Shown here in pieces: positions 8,582 through 15,509 of a DNA stretch of 23,630 bases. The notes beneath the pieces were generated by a model. That model made no database searches and was not told the DNA's origin. It saw only the letters and a list, made by a program, of their open reading frames with translations. The position numbers and the translations under genes are program-made. Each line of letters begins with the position of its first letter. The stretch's first letter is position 1. The DNA comes from Pseudomonadota bacterium (GTDB lineage Bacteria > Pseudomonadota > Alphaproteobacteria > Rhizobiales > Rhizobiaceae), in the NCBI GenBank assembly GCA_023387775.1, contig JAEWHN010000345.1:1-23630 (forward strand). Direction: 5' to 3'.

Positions 8582-9385
8582 TCATTGCGCCTTTTTCCGG
8601 TTCAGGAAGAAAAAGGCCGTCACTATGGTCACCGAGAGCGCCAGGAACACGGTGGCGATGGCGTTGATCTCGGGCGTGACGATGCGGCGAAGCTGGCCCA
8701 GCATGTAGGTGGGCAGCGTTTCCTGGCCGCCCGACTTGACGAATTCGGTGATGACCACGTCGTCGAGCGAGATGACGAAGGCCAGCATGAACCCGGCTAT
8801 GATGCCCGGCCGAAGCAGAGGCAGCGTGATGCGCCGGAATGTCATCCAGGGTGTCGCGTAGAGATCGGCGGCCGCCCGCTCGAGCATGAGGTCCATGCCT
8901 TCCAGCCGCGCCCGGATGGGCAGGTAGGCGAAGGGAATGCAAAAGGCCGTATGCGCGGCGAGCAGGTAGCCGAGCCCCGAATAGCCGGTCCACACCTTGA
9001 TGCGCGAAAAGACGATGAGCAGCGCCACCGCCGTGACGATTTCGGGCACCATGAGCGGCTGGTTGATGAAGGCGTATTTGAAGGTGAGGCCCCGGTAGGA
9101 ACGCGTTCGGGTCGTCGCCAGCGCAGCCATCGTAGCCGCAATCGTTGAGATGGTGGCCGCCACGGTGGCAATGATGAGCGAGCGTTTCGCCGCCTCCTGC
9201 ACGACGTCGTTGCTTGCAGCCGAGATGAACCAGCGCAGCGACACGCCCTCCCACACCGCAATCGAATTACCAGCGTTGAACGCATAGGCGACCAGCGTCG
9301 CGATCGGCAGATAGAGCAGGAAGAAGGTGAACAGCGCGATCACCGCGAAGCCGGGTTGTGCGCGGATGTCGAAGCGCCTAGCCAT
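8582..9385 (-). CDS. potC: Polyamine-type ABC importer permease (PotC-like)
   Basis: This 267-residue inner-membrane permease has about six helices. It begins with a cytoplasmic MARRFDIRAQPG followed by a hydrophobic helix (about 15-37). The EAA coupling loop, which contacts the ATPase, is at about 180-200 (ERAAADLYATPWMTFRRITLP). The family end segment with ISLDDVVITEFVKSGG is just after it and is characteristic of PotC/PotI. Its ATG overlaps the end of the preceding permease gene by eight bases (ATGGCTAG), so the two are translationally coupled. Typical length. Confidence 0.94.
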   Translation of the reverse strand: MARRFDIRAQPGFAVIALFTFFLLYLPIATLVAYAFNAGNSIAVWEGVSLRWFISAASNDVVQEAAKRSLIIATVAATISTIAATMAALATTRTRSYRGLTFKYAFINQPLMVPEIVTAVALLIVFSRIKVWTGYSGLGYLLAAHTAFCIPFAYLPIRARLEGMDLMLERAAADLYATPWMTFRRITLPLLRPGIIAGFMLAFVISLDDVVITEFVKSGGQETLPTYMLGQLRRIVTPEINAIATVFLALSVTIVTAFFFLNRKKAQ

Positions 9386-10304
9386 TCCGTTCGGCTCCCG
9401 ATCTGGTCGTGCTGCGGACGTAGAAGAGCAATGCCGTCATGACGAGCACCATGAGCGTGATGGAGATCGCCGCGCCCAGCGGCCAGTTTCTGCCCTGGCC
9501 GAACTGGAGCTCGATCAGGTTGCCCAGCATCATGTTCTTGCCGCCTCCAAGCACGCGCGGCGTCACATAGGCGCCGAGCGAGGGAATGAAGACGAGGATG
9601 GAGCCGGCCACGATGCCGGGCATGACCAGCGGAATGATGATGCGCCGCAACACCTTGAACCGGCTGGCATAAAGGTCGTAGCCGGCCTCCACCAGCCGGA
9701 AATCCAGCTTATCCATGGAGGCGTACAGCGGCAGGACCATCAGCGGCAGGTAGACATAGACCATGCCGAACAGGATCGCCGTGTCGGTGAACATGATCTG
9801 GATGGGCCGATCGATGAGACCGAGCCAGATGAGCGTCGAATTGATGATGCCTTCGTTGCGGATCACTTCCTGCATGGCGAAGGTGCGGATGAGCAGGTTG
9901 GTCCAGAACGGGATCGTTACCAGGAACAGCCATATCTCGCGCTTCTCCGGCGGTCGCGTGGCGATGAAATAGGCCGTGGGGAACCCGAGCAGGAACGTCG
10001 CGGCGGTGGTCACCAGCGAGAGGCGGACGGAGCGCCAGAAGATGGCGAGGTTGGCGTCGGCGAACGCAACCGTATCGTCGAAAATGTCACGTTGAAGGAA
10101 GACCGAGAACCAGCCGTCGAGCGAGAACTCGCCGAATTTCACGTCGCCGTAATCGCCCTTCGCCATGAAGGAATAGACCAGCATGATGAACAGCGGCCCG
10201 ACGGCGGCGAAGAAGATGATCAGCAATGCCGGCGCCGAAAGCAGCCAGCGATTGCGCACGTCCTGCCTTTCGGCAGCCCTGACGGTTTCCTGTGCGCTCG
10301 CCAT
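9378..10304 (-). CDS. potB: Polyamine-type ABC importer permease (PotB-like)
   Basis: This 308-residue permease is the first of the pair. A roughly 20-residue cytoplasmic start precedes TM1 (LLSAPALLIIFFAAVGPLFI). The large loop with the YGDVKF and GWFSVFLQRDIF segments is typical of PotB/PotH. The EAA motif EAGYDLYASRFKVLRRIIIPL lies near residue 210-230, followed by IPSLGAYVTPRVLGGG, the PotB signature. It starts four bases after the ATPase stop and overlaps the next permease by eight bases, so it sits inside a compact operon. Confidence 0.94.
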   Translation of the reverse strand: MASAQETVRAAERQDVRNRWLLSAPALLIIFFAAVGPLFIMLVYSFMAKGDYGDVKFGEFSLDGWFSVFLQRDIFDDTVAFADANLAIFWRSVRLSLVTTAATFLLGFPTAYFIATRPPEKREIWLFLVTIPFWTNLLIRTFAMQEVIRNEGIINSTLIWLGLIDRPIQIMFTDTAILFGMVYVYLPLMVLPLYASMDKLDFRLVEAGYDLYASRFKVLRRIIIPLVMPGIVAGSILVFIPSLGAYVTPRVLGGGKNMMLGNLIELQFGQGRNWPLGAAISITLMVLVMTALLFYVRSTTRSGAERNG

Positions 10305-10308
10305 CTGG

Positions 10309-11418
10309 TCAATCCTTCAGGATCTGCGCTACGTCTTGGCCGAACTCGATGCCGACGCGATCGGCCTTGGCGAAGCCGTTATGGCCGTCGTGACCGTTGC
10401 GGCTGTTCTGCTGGCGCACGATGAAGGGCGTGCCGTCGTCGAGGCGCACGTGGAAATGCGTGTCGGTGCCCAGATAAACCACGTTCTCGACATGGCCGAG
10501 ATGGGCGGCAGCGCCGTTGGGGGCCGCCACGCGCGCGTGCTCGGGCCTGACCACGATGGTGACCTTGCCTTGCGGGCTCAGGCCGGCAGGGCAGGTGGCC
10601 GGGATCTCGGCACCGGAGGAGAGCCGCACGGTGGCGCGGCCGTCGGCGGCCGACAGCACTTGCGCCTCGAGGAAATTGGTCTCGCCGATGAAGTCGGCCA
10701 CGAAGCGCACCGCCGGGCGGTCATAGATGTCCCAGGGCGAGCCGACCTGCAGGATCTTGCCCGCCGACATGACCGCGATGCGGTCCGACATCGTCAGCGC
10801 CTCTTCCTGGTCGTGCGTGACGAAGATGAAAGTGATTCCCGTCTCGTGCTGCAGACGCTTCAGTTCGATCTGCATCTCCTTGCGCAGCTTGTAGTCCAGC
10901 GCCGAGAGCGGCTCGTCGAGCAGGAGAACCTTCGGCTGCGGCGCCAATGCGCGGGCCAGCGCCACGCGTTGCTGCTGGCCGCCGGAGATCTGGCTGGTCT
11001 TACGGTCTTTCAGCGCTTCCATGCGCACCAGCCTGAGCATCTCGGCGACCCGCGCCTGGATCTCCGCCTTGGGCTTGCCGAGCATCTCCAGGCCGAAGGC
11101 GATGTTCTGGCCGACCGTCATGTGCGGGAACAGCGCGTAGCTCTGGAACACGGTGTTGACCGGCCGCTTGAAGGGCGGCAGCGGGGCGATGTCCTGGCCA
11201 TAGAGCATGATCTGGCCGTCGGTCGGGAAATCGAAGCCGGCGATCAGCCTGAGCAGCGTGGTCTTGCCGCAGCCGGACGGCCCCAGAAGGGTGAAGAACT
11301 CGTTTTCGCGGATCGATACGGAAACGTTGTCGAGCGCCGCGACCTGGGCCTCCCCCGTACCGAACAGTTTGCTGACGCCGCGGACTTCAATCGCATTCTT
11401 TTCCGGCATTTCCGGCAC
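10309..11418 (-). CDS. potA: Polyamine-type ABC importer ATPase (PotA-like)
   Basis: This ATP-binding subunit energises the importer. Counting from the GTG at 11418 (369 residues), it has Walker A GPSGCGKT at 46-53, the Q-loop near FQSYALFPHMTV (91-102), signature SGGQQ at 145-149, Walker B VLLLDEP at 164-170, H-loop FVTHDQEEAL, and a C-terminal TOBE domain from about 290 as in PotA/PotG. Start choice: the GTG has AAAGGGGA ending about five bases upstream. An in-frame GTG/ATG pair at 11475/11472 lacks a ribosome site and lies beside an inverted repeat; an ATG at 11409 is the other alternative. It is the first gene of the importer operon and diverges from the deacetylase gene. Confidence 0.94.
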   Translation of the reverse strand: MPEMPEKNAIEVRGVSKLFGTGEAQVAALDNVSVSIRENEFFTLLGPSGCGKTTLLRLIAGFDFPTDGQIMLYGQDIAPLPPFKRPVNTVFQSYALFPHMTVGQNIAFGLEMLGKPKAEIQARVAEMLRLVRMEALKDRKTSQISGGQQQRVALARALAPQPKVLLLDEPLSALDYKLRKEMQIELKRLQHETGITFIFVTHDQEEALTMSDRIAVMSAGKILQVGSPWDIYDRPAVRFVADFIGETNFLEAQVLSAADGRATVRLSSGAEIPATCPAGLSPQGKVTIVVRPEHARVAAPNGAAAHLGHVENVVYLGTDTHFHVRLDDGTPFIVRQQNSRNGHDGHNGFAKADRVGIEFGQDVAQILKD

Positions 11419-11804
11419 GCGTTCCCCTTTTTCGCTCGCTCTTTCGGCGATGCATTTCTGGTCAATTGTCATCACATGCAGTTGGGATTGGCAACTGCCC
11501 GACTGAACAAAGAATCAAGTGGATGTGTTGTTCAGGCCGCTTGTTTCTAAGCTTGGATTGTGATGCGGCCGCCGCAGATCGTAGTGATCGGCCCATGTTT
11601 CGCCAGTCATTGAAGCCCGAATGGCCGCGGTCGGATCAGATCGGCACAGGATGTCATGTCGTTCTCCGTGATCCGAGCAGGCTGGCAATCCCCGGAAAGT
11701 TGAGATGATGCCAGAAGCGCCGCCGCGCTTGGCACAGGCGTGCCCTTGTGGAAAGGCGGGGCATCCGGCTAGGGTCACGCCCCGAACCACCATGGGGATA
11801 GTGA
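11419..11804. other. Divergent intergenic control region, importer versus deacetylase
   Basis: The 386 bases between the two divergent units contain no supported protein gene. The visible elements are the 21-bp inverted repeat at 11478-11498 and a smaller one, GGCAC-N4-GTGCC, at 11731-11744 upstream of the deacetylase. No convincing -35/-10 pair could be assigned by eye on either strand. Confidence 0.6.
11478..11498. promoter_or_regulatory. Candidate operator, inverted repeat 7-7-7
   Basis: GCAGTTG (11478-11484) and CAACTGC (11492-11498) are perfect complements around a seven-base spacer. The 14-base half-site spacing suits a dimeric helix-turn-helix regulator, and the site lies upstream of the preferred ATPase start in a divergent promoter region. 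No regulator gene is adjacent. The symmetry is seen; the function is inferred. Confidence 0.35.
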
Positions 11805-12836
11805 ATGAAGACGATCTTTTCTCCACTGCACGCCGGCCATGCCGGACAGATGGAGCTGGTTGCCGGCGAGATCGTGCCGGGCTTCGAAAAGCCCTCGCGC
11901 GCCGAATACATCAAGGCACGGGTCGAAAGCGAGAAGCTGGGCCCGATCCTGGCGCCGAAGGAGCATACGCTTGATGCCGCCAAGCGCGTGCACGCCGCCG
12001 ACTATATCGATTTCCTGCCGACGGTCTGGCCCTTGTGGCAGGAGGCCGGCTATCCGGGCTCGGCCATGGCGTTCACCTGGCCCACGCGCGGCCTGCGCGG
12101 CGACGTGCGTCCGACGCGAATCGACGCGGCTCTGGGCTATTATTCCTTCGATGCGGGCGCGACCTTCACCAAAGGCACCTGGGACGCCATCAAGTCTTCC
12201 TACGATGTGGGGCTGACCGCGGCCGAGGTGGTGAAGGCCGGCGAGCGGGCGGCCTTTGCGCTCTGCCGTCCGCCCGGGCATCATGCCGGCGCTGCCTTCA
12301 TGGGCGGCTATTGCTTCATCAACAATGCGGCCGTGGTGGCGCAGTGGTATCGCGACCAGGGAGCCTCCCGCTTGGCGATCCTCGATGTGGACTACCATCA
12401 CGGCAACGGCACGCAGGAAATCTTCTACGAGCGCGACGACGTTCTGGTGGTGAACCTGCACGGCGACCCGAACACCGAGTATCCGTTCTTCCTCGGCCAT
12501 GCCGACGAGCGCGGCGCCGGCAAGGGCGAGGGCTTCAACGTGAACTATCCGATGGCGCCGGGAACGCCGTGGGACAAGTGGAACGAGGCCCTGGAAGACG
12601 CCTGCAAGAAGGTCGCTGCCTATGCGCCTGATGTGGTGGTGGTTTCGCTCGGCGTCGATACCTTCGAGAAGGACCCGATCAGCCAGTTCAAGCTGAAGAG
12701 CGAGGACTATCCCAAGATCGGCCAGCGCATCGCCAGGCTCGGCCTGCCGACGCTTTTCGTCATGGAAGGCGGCTATGCGGTCGAGGAAATTGGCATTAAT
12801 GCCGTCGGTGTGCTGACGGGCTTCGAGGACGTCTGA
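11805..12836 (+). CDS. Acetylpolyamine aminohydrolase (class II HDAC-like)
   Basis: This zinc amidohydrolase of the histone-deacetylase fold removes acetyl groups from acetylputrescine, acetylspermidine or acetylcadaverine. The 343 residues align by eye along their whole length with the Mycoplana ramosa enzyme (341 residues), offset by one. His159-His160 lie in CRPPGHHAG, zinc ligands Asp196 and His198 in DVDYHHGNG, Asp285 in SLGVDTFEKDP, and the transition-state Tyr324 in EGGYAV. The loop at about 85-120 (FTWPTRGLRGDVRPT) corresponds to the insertion that narrows the active-site channel in the dimer and restricts substrates to small polyamines. A GGGGATA precedes the ATG. It is divergent from a polyamine importer and followed after 57 bases by an aldehyde dehydrogenase. 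Pseudomonas homologues are called aphA/aphB. All catalytic residues are intact. Confidence 0.95.
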   Translation: MKTIFSPLHAGHAGQMELVAGEIVPGFEKPSRAEYIKARVESEKLGPILAPKEHTLDAAKRVHAADYIDFLPTVWPLWQEAGYPGSAMAFTWPTRGLRGDVRPTRIDAALGYYSFDAGATFTKGTWDAIKSSYDVGLTAAEVVKAGERAAFALCRPPGHHAGAAFMGGYCFINNAAVVAQWYRDQGASRLAILDVDYHHGNGTQEIFYERDDVLVVNLHGDPNTEYPFFLGHADERGAGKGEGFNVNYPMAPGTPWDKWNEALEDACKKVAAYAPDVVVVSLGVDTFEKDPISQFKLKSEDYPKIGQRIARLGLPTLFVMEGGYAVEEIGINAVGVLTGFEDV

Positions 12837-12843
12837 CATGAAC

Positions 12844-12861
12844 GGGGCGCTGCGGCGCCCC
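12844..12861 (+). other. Short GC hairpin between deacetylase and dehydrogenase genes
   Basis: GGGGCGC and GCGCCCC pair over 7 bp around TGCG, eight bases after the deacetylase stop. No T-run follows. It may damp read-through or protect the upstream message; the dehydrogenase could still be cotranscribed. Confidence 0.4.
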
Positions 12862-12893
12862 AAGCGGTCTTTGACCAGATCGGAATGGAAAAC

Positions 12894-14321
12894 ATGAGCA
12901 ACCATCTGAAATTCTACATCGACGGCGAATGGGTTGCGCCGGTGAAGTCGGCCACGCTGGACGTCATCGACCCGTCGACCGAAGAAGCCTACACCACGAT
13001 CTCGCTCGGCTCGAAGGCCGACGTCGACAAGGCGGTGGCTGCTGCCCGCGCGGCCTTCGCCAGCTTCTCGCAGACCACGCGCGAACAGCGCCTGGCGCTG
13101 CTGAAGAAGGTGCTGGAAATCTACATGCGTCGCTACGAGGATGTGGCGCAGGCGATCTCGCAGGAAATGGGCGCGCCGATCACCTGGGCGCGCGAGGCAC
13201 AGGCCGCCGCCGGCCAGGTGCATATGGAATCGACCATCAAGGCGCTGGAAGACTACGAATTCAGCCATCTGCGCGGCACCACCATGGTGGTGAAGGAGCC
13301 GATCGGCGTCTGCGCGCTCATCACGCCGTGGAACTGGCCGCTCAACCAGATCGTCTGCAAGGTGGCCCCGGCGATTGCCGCCGGCTGCACCGTGGTGCTG
13401 AAGCCCTCCGAGATTGCGCCGATCAGCGGCATCGTCTTTGCCGAGATCATGCATGAGGCGGGCGTGCCCAAGGGCGTGTTCAACCTCGTCAACGGCAACG
13501 GCCCGGATGTCGGCCAGGTCATGGCCGAGCACCCGGATGTCGACATGGTGTCCTTCACCGGCTCGACGCGTGCGGGCGTGCTGGTTGCCAAGGCAGCGGC
13601 CGACACTGTCAAGCGCGTGGCGCAGGAGTTGGGCGGCAAGAGCGCCAACATCATCCTGCCGGACGCGGATTTCGAGCATGCCGTGCGCGAGGGCGTGAAT
13701 GCCTGCTTCGGCAATACCGGCCAGTCCTGCGATGCGCCCACGCGCATGCTGGTGCCGGCCTCCCGCCACGACGAGGCGCTGGAGGTGGCGAAGGCCGCGG
13801 CCGAGGCGCACAAGACCGGCGATCCGCGCTCTACCGAGACGCAACTCGGCCCGGTCGTCAGCCAGCTCCAATACGACAAGATCCAGAAGCTGATCGAAAC
13901 CGGCATCGCCGAAGGCGCCAAGCTGGTGGCCGGCGGCACGGGGCGTCCCGAGGGGCTGAACCGCGGCTACTACATCCGCCCGACCGTATTCGGCCATGTC
14001 ACGCCCGATATGACGATCGCACGCGAGGAAATCTTCGGGCCGGTTCTCTCGGTCATCTCCTATCAGGACGAAGACGACGCGGTGCGCATCGCCAACGACA
14101 CGGTCTACGGCCTTGCCGCCTACATTCAGTCGCAGAACATCGAGAACGCGCGCCGGGTGGCGTCGAAGATGCGCGCCGGCTCGGTCTATCTGAACTACCC
14201 CGACTGGGACACGCACGCGCCCTTCGGCGGCTACAAGCAGTCCGGCAATGGTCGCGAATATGCCGATTGGGGCATTCACGACTTCCTCGAGATCAAGGGC
14301 ATCGTCGGCTACGCTGGCTAA
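12894..14321 (+). CDS. NAD(P)-dependent aldehyde dehydrogenase
   Basis: This 475-residue enzyme of the ALDH superfamily oxidises an aldehyde to the acid. Counting from the ATG at 12894, the conserved Asn147 is in TPWNWP, Glu245 in QELGGKSAN and the catalytic Cys279 in NTGQSCDAPTR. The EEIFGPVLSV motif and the closing APFGGYKQSGNGREYADWG segment are intact. The ATG at 12885 has GGA immediately next to it, whereas the one at 12894 has GGA at proper distance, so I chose the second. Since it follows an acetylpolyamine deacetylase, a role in oxidising aminoaldehydes (4-aminobutanal, 3-aminopropanal) is plausible. No amine oxidase or transaminase that would make these aldehydes lies in the window. 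A general aldehyde role cannot be excluded. Confidence 0.93.
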   Translation: MSNHLKFYIDGEWVAPVKSATLDVIDPSTEEAYTTISLGSKADVDKAVAAARAAFASFSQTTREQRLALLKKVLEIYMRRYEDVAQAISQEMGAPITWAREAQAAAGQVHMESTIKALEDYEFSHLRGTTMVVKEPIGVCALITPWNWPLNQIVCKVAPAIAAGCTVVLKPSEIAPISGIVFAEIMHEAGVPKGVFNLVNGNGPDVGQVMAEHPDVDMVSFTGSTRAGVLVAKAAADTVKRVAQELGGKSANIILPDADFEHAVREGVNACFGNTGQSCDAPTRMLVPASRHDEALEVAKAAAEAHKTGDPRSTETQLGPVVSQLQYDKIQKLIETGIAEGAKLVAGGTGRPEGLNRGYYIRPTVFGHVTPDMTIAREEIFGPVLSVISYQDEDDAVRIANDTVYGLAAYIQSQNIENARRVASKMRAGSVYLNYPDWDTHAPFGGYKQSGNGREYADWGIHDFLEIKGIVGYAG

Positions 14322-14331
14322 TTGCCACCCT

Positions 14332-14357
14332 GCGCGGCGGTGGAAAAGCCGCCGCGC
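14332..14357 (+). terminator. Perfect 9-bp GC hairpin after the aldehyde dehydrogenase
   Basis: GCGCGGCGG (14332-14340) pairs with CCGCCGCGC (14349-14357) around TGGAAAAG, 10 bases past the stop. There is no T-run. The position fits termination of the deacetylase/dehydrogenase unit. Confidence 0.55.
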
Positions 14358-14533
14358 CCGATTCCTGCTCCCACTGTGCGGAGAGGGTGGGCGAAATGGC
14401 CGCCATCTGGGCTCATCCGCAGCGTTCGTCCACGGATCGTCCGTTATCGTACTGCCTGTTGAGAGGCCGAGGCATGGGTCCCCGGAACCTGCGCACTTCG
14501 CTCCGCTCGTGCTCCGGCCCGAGGACGACGGGG
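14353..14533 (+). repeat. Intergenic repeat, copy A
   Basis: This non-coding repeat unit begins CGCGCCCG and runs to CGACGGGG. It is matched by copy B at 14553-14745, offset by 200 bases at the left end and 208 in the core, where about 50 bases from CGGATCGTCC through GAGGCATGG are almost identical. Its right part (14469-14531) recurs inverted at 14831-14893. Short open frames within it are repeat sequence, not genes. Confidence 0.75.
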
Positions 14534-14552
14534 AGGCAGGTGGTTCGGCGTT

Positions 14553-14745
14553 CGCGCCCGAATTCCCGCTCCCCGTGAGCGGAGGGGATGGGCGAAACGG
14601 CCGGCTGTAAAGCCATAGGCACCTCCGCAGCATTCGTCCTCGGATCGTCCGTTATCGTACTGCCTGTTGAGCGGCCGAGGCATGGATCCCCGCGATCCTG
14701 CCCTTCTGCGCACGCGGCTCGGCGGCCAGGACGCGAGGATGACGG
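14553..14745 (+). repeat. Intergenic repeat, copy B (direct)
   Basis: Direct copy of the unit at 14353-14533 with an 8-base net insertion in the left part and a diverged right end. The core from 14641 to about 14683 is nearly identical to 14433-14475. The tandem arrangement suggests local duplication of a dispersed rhizobial intergenic element. Confidence 0.75.
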
Positions 14746-14766
14746 CTGTATTGGCTGCTTGCGCCA

Positions 14767-14796
14767 ATCTTCAAGTTAGCGATCTTCAAGTTAGCG
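14767..14796 (+). repeat. Tandem 15-bp repeat, two perfect units
   Basis: ATCTTCAAGTTAGCG occurs twice head to tail, flanked by partial extensions (AATC before, ATTG after). It is more AT-rich than its surroundings and lies between repeat copy B and the inverted copy. Confidence 0.85.
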
Positions 14797-14830
14797 ATTG
14801 CCCCTACTGCCACCCGTCTGCCGCTACCGC

Positions 14831-14893
14831 CCGTCGTCCTCGGGCCGAAGTACGAGCGGTGCGAAGTGCGAAGGTTCCGGGGACCCATGCCTC
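14831..14893 (-). repeat. Intergenic repeat, inverted partial copy C
   Basis: The reverse complement of this 63-base segment matches 14469-14531 at 59 of 63 positions by my count. With copy A it forms a long-range inverted pair about 300 bases apart. Confidence 0.8.
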
Positions 14894-15009
14894 AACCGCA
14901 GTGTAGGCAGAGGCGGTAAAGAATGCGCGGGGTGAAGCAACTCGGCGGTGGCTCTTGAGATTGAGCCTTCATAGCTTCGCCGGAGCCGGTGTTGCCATGC
15001 GCAAAGCCC

Positions 15010-15130
15010 AAAAAGAAAACACCCGCCAGGGGAGGAGGTCCGGCGGGTGTCTCTAAAGGTGGTCGACAATCGGGAGGAGGTGAAAGTCGACCGTATCCGG
15101 ATTGGCCTGGGAGGAGGAGAGGCCGCTCCG
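15010..15130 (-). ncRNA. Triple-hairpin sRNA with anti-Shine-Dalgarno loops (alpha-r14/cuckoo type)
   Basis: Read on the minus strand, three consecutive hairpins each expose CCTCCTCCC in the loop. Hairpin I has arms 15130-15120/15108-15098 and motif 15117-15109. Hairpin II has arms 15092-15086/15067-15061 (GGTCGAC) and motif 15080-15072. Hairpin III has arms 15050-15042/15027-15019 (ACACCCGCC) and motif 15038-15030. Hairpin III runs straight into TTTTCTTTTT (15019-15010), so it is also an intrinsic terminator. CCUCCUCCC complements the ribosome-binding consensus. Repeated loops of this kind define the alpha-r14 / cuckoo sRNA family of Rhizobiales and resemble the CcsR RNAs of Rhodobacter (family knowledge). 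A -35-like TTGACG is at 15179-15174, which would place a start near 15140; no clear -10 is visible. No reading frame explains the element. Confidence 0.75.
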
Positions 15131-15349
15131 AAATCGCGTCCCCCAAATGCGCCCTTTCGGCCGAGAAGACAATCGTCAATGGCGCATGGCAGCCTTGCAA
15201 AATTGTGCGATGCAACAATTCGACGCACTGATGTTGCGATGCGATCTGGGCTGTTTCTGGCGAGGGCGGGATGATGCGTTCCGGTGTCCACCTTGGGAGG
15301 ACGATCGCACATAGAATTCGACCCCCACTCCGGTTTGCTCCGAAAACGA

Positions 15350-15376
15350 CCTCTCCCCCGATCGACGGGGGAGAGG
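15350..15376. repeat. 10-bp palindrome in intergenic repeat, possible lpdV terminator
   Basis: CCTCTCCCCC and GGGGGAGAGG are perfect arms around a seven-base loop. On the minus strand the stem is followed by TCGTTTTC, so it could terminate transcription from lpdV, about 130 bases upstream on that strand. The sequence type is a common rhizobial intergenic palindrome. Confidence 0.5.
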
Positions 15377-15418
15377 AAGAACCGGCCGCTCGCCTCGCTC
15401 CCTTCCTCTCCCCTTTTT

Positions 15419-15463
15419 GAGTGGGGGGAGGCGCCGAGCAAAGCGAGGCGGAGTGGGGGGAGG
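15419..15463. repeat. Direct repeat GAGTGGGGGGAGG, two copies 32 bases apart
   Basis: The 13-base motif occurs at 15419-15431 and 15451-15463 and brackets GCGCCGAGCAAAGCGAGGCG. With the CTCCCTTCCTCTCCCC tract just upstream this looks like a dispersed palindromic repeat between genes, not a coding region. Confidence 0.6.
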
Positions 15464-15509
15464 TCACGCCATATGCGATTGTCCTGCCCTCAAGGGGGAG
15501 GGACCAAAC

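Noticed and set aside
11418..11475. Upstream start of the ATPase gene at 11475
   Set aside because: There is no ribosome site and it would add a non-conserved charged tail. The GTG at 11418 has AAAGGGGA at correct spacing.
11730..11750. Sigma-54-like promoter before the deacetylase (TTGGCAC ... TGCCC)
   Set aside because: The GG and GC elements are nine bases apart instead of ten and the -12 part is TGCCC instead of TTGC. The match is better explained by the small dyad GGCAC-N4-GTGCC.
11775..14633. 952-codon open frame on the minus strand
   Set aside because: It is antisense to the deacetylase and aldehyde dehydrogenase genes, both with intact catalytic motifs. The composition is that of a shadow frame.
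14413..14906. Several 60-110 codon frames in the repeat region
   Set aside because: They coincide with the repeat copies, occur on both strands, and lack ribosome sites. Similar translations of intergenic repeats are a known annotation artefact.
15019..15130. CRISPR-like or riboswitch array
   Set aside because: Only the nine-base loop is shared between units. The stems differ and spacers are irregular, unlike CRISPR repeats, and no downstream gene is placed for riboswitch control.
14989..15314. Plus-strand small frames rich in Gly/Arg with GGGAGGAGG ribosome-like sites
   Set aside because: The three GGAGG motifs are the complement of anti-SD loops within perfect hairpins, and no conserved-looking frame follows them. 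The minus-strand RNA explains the pattern better.
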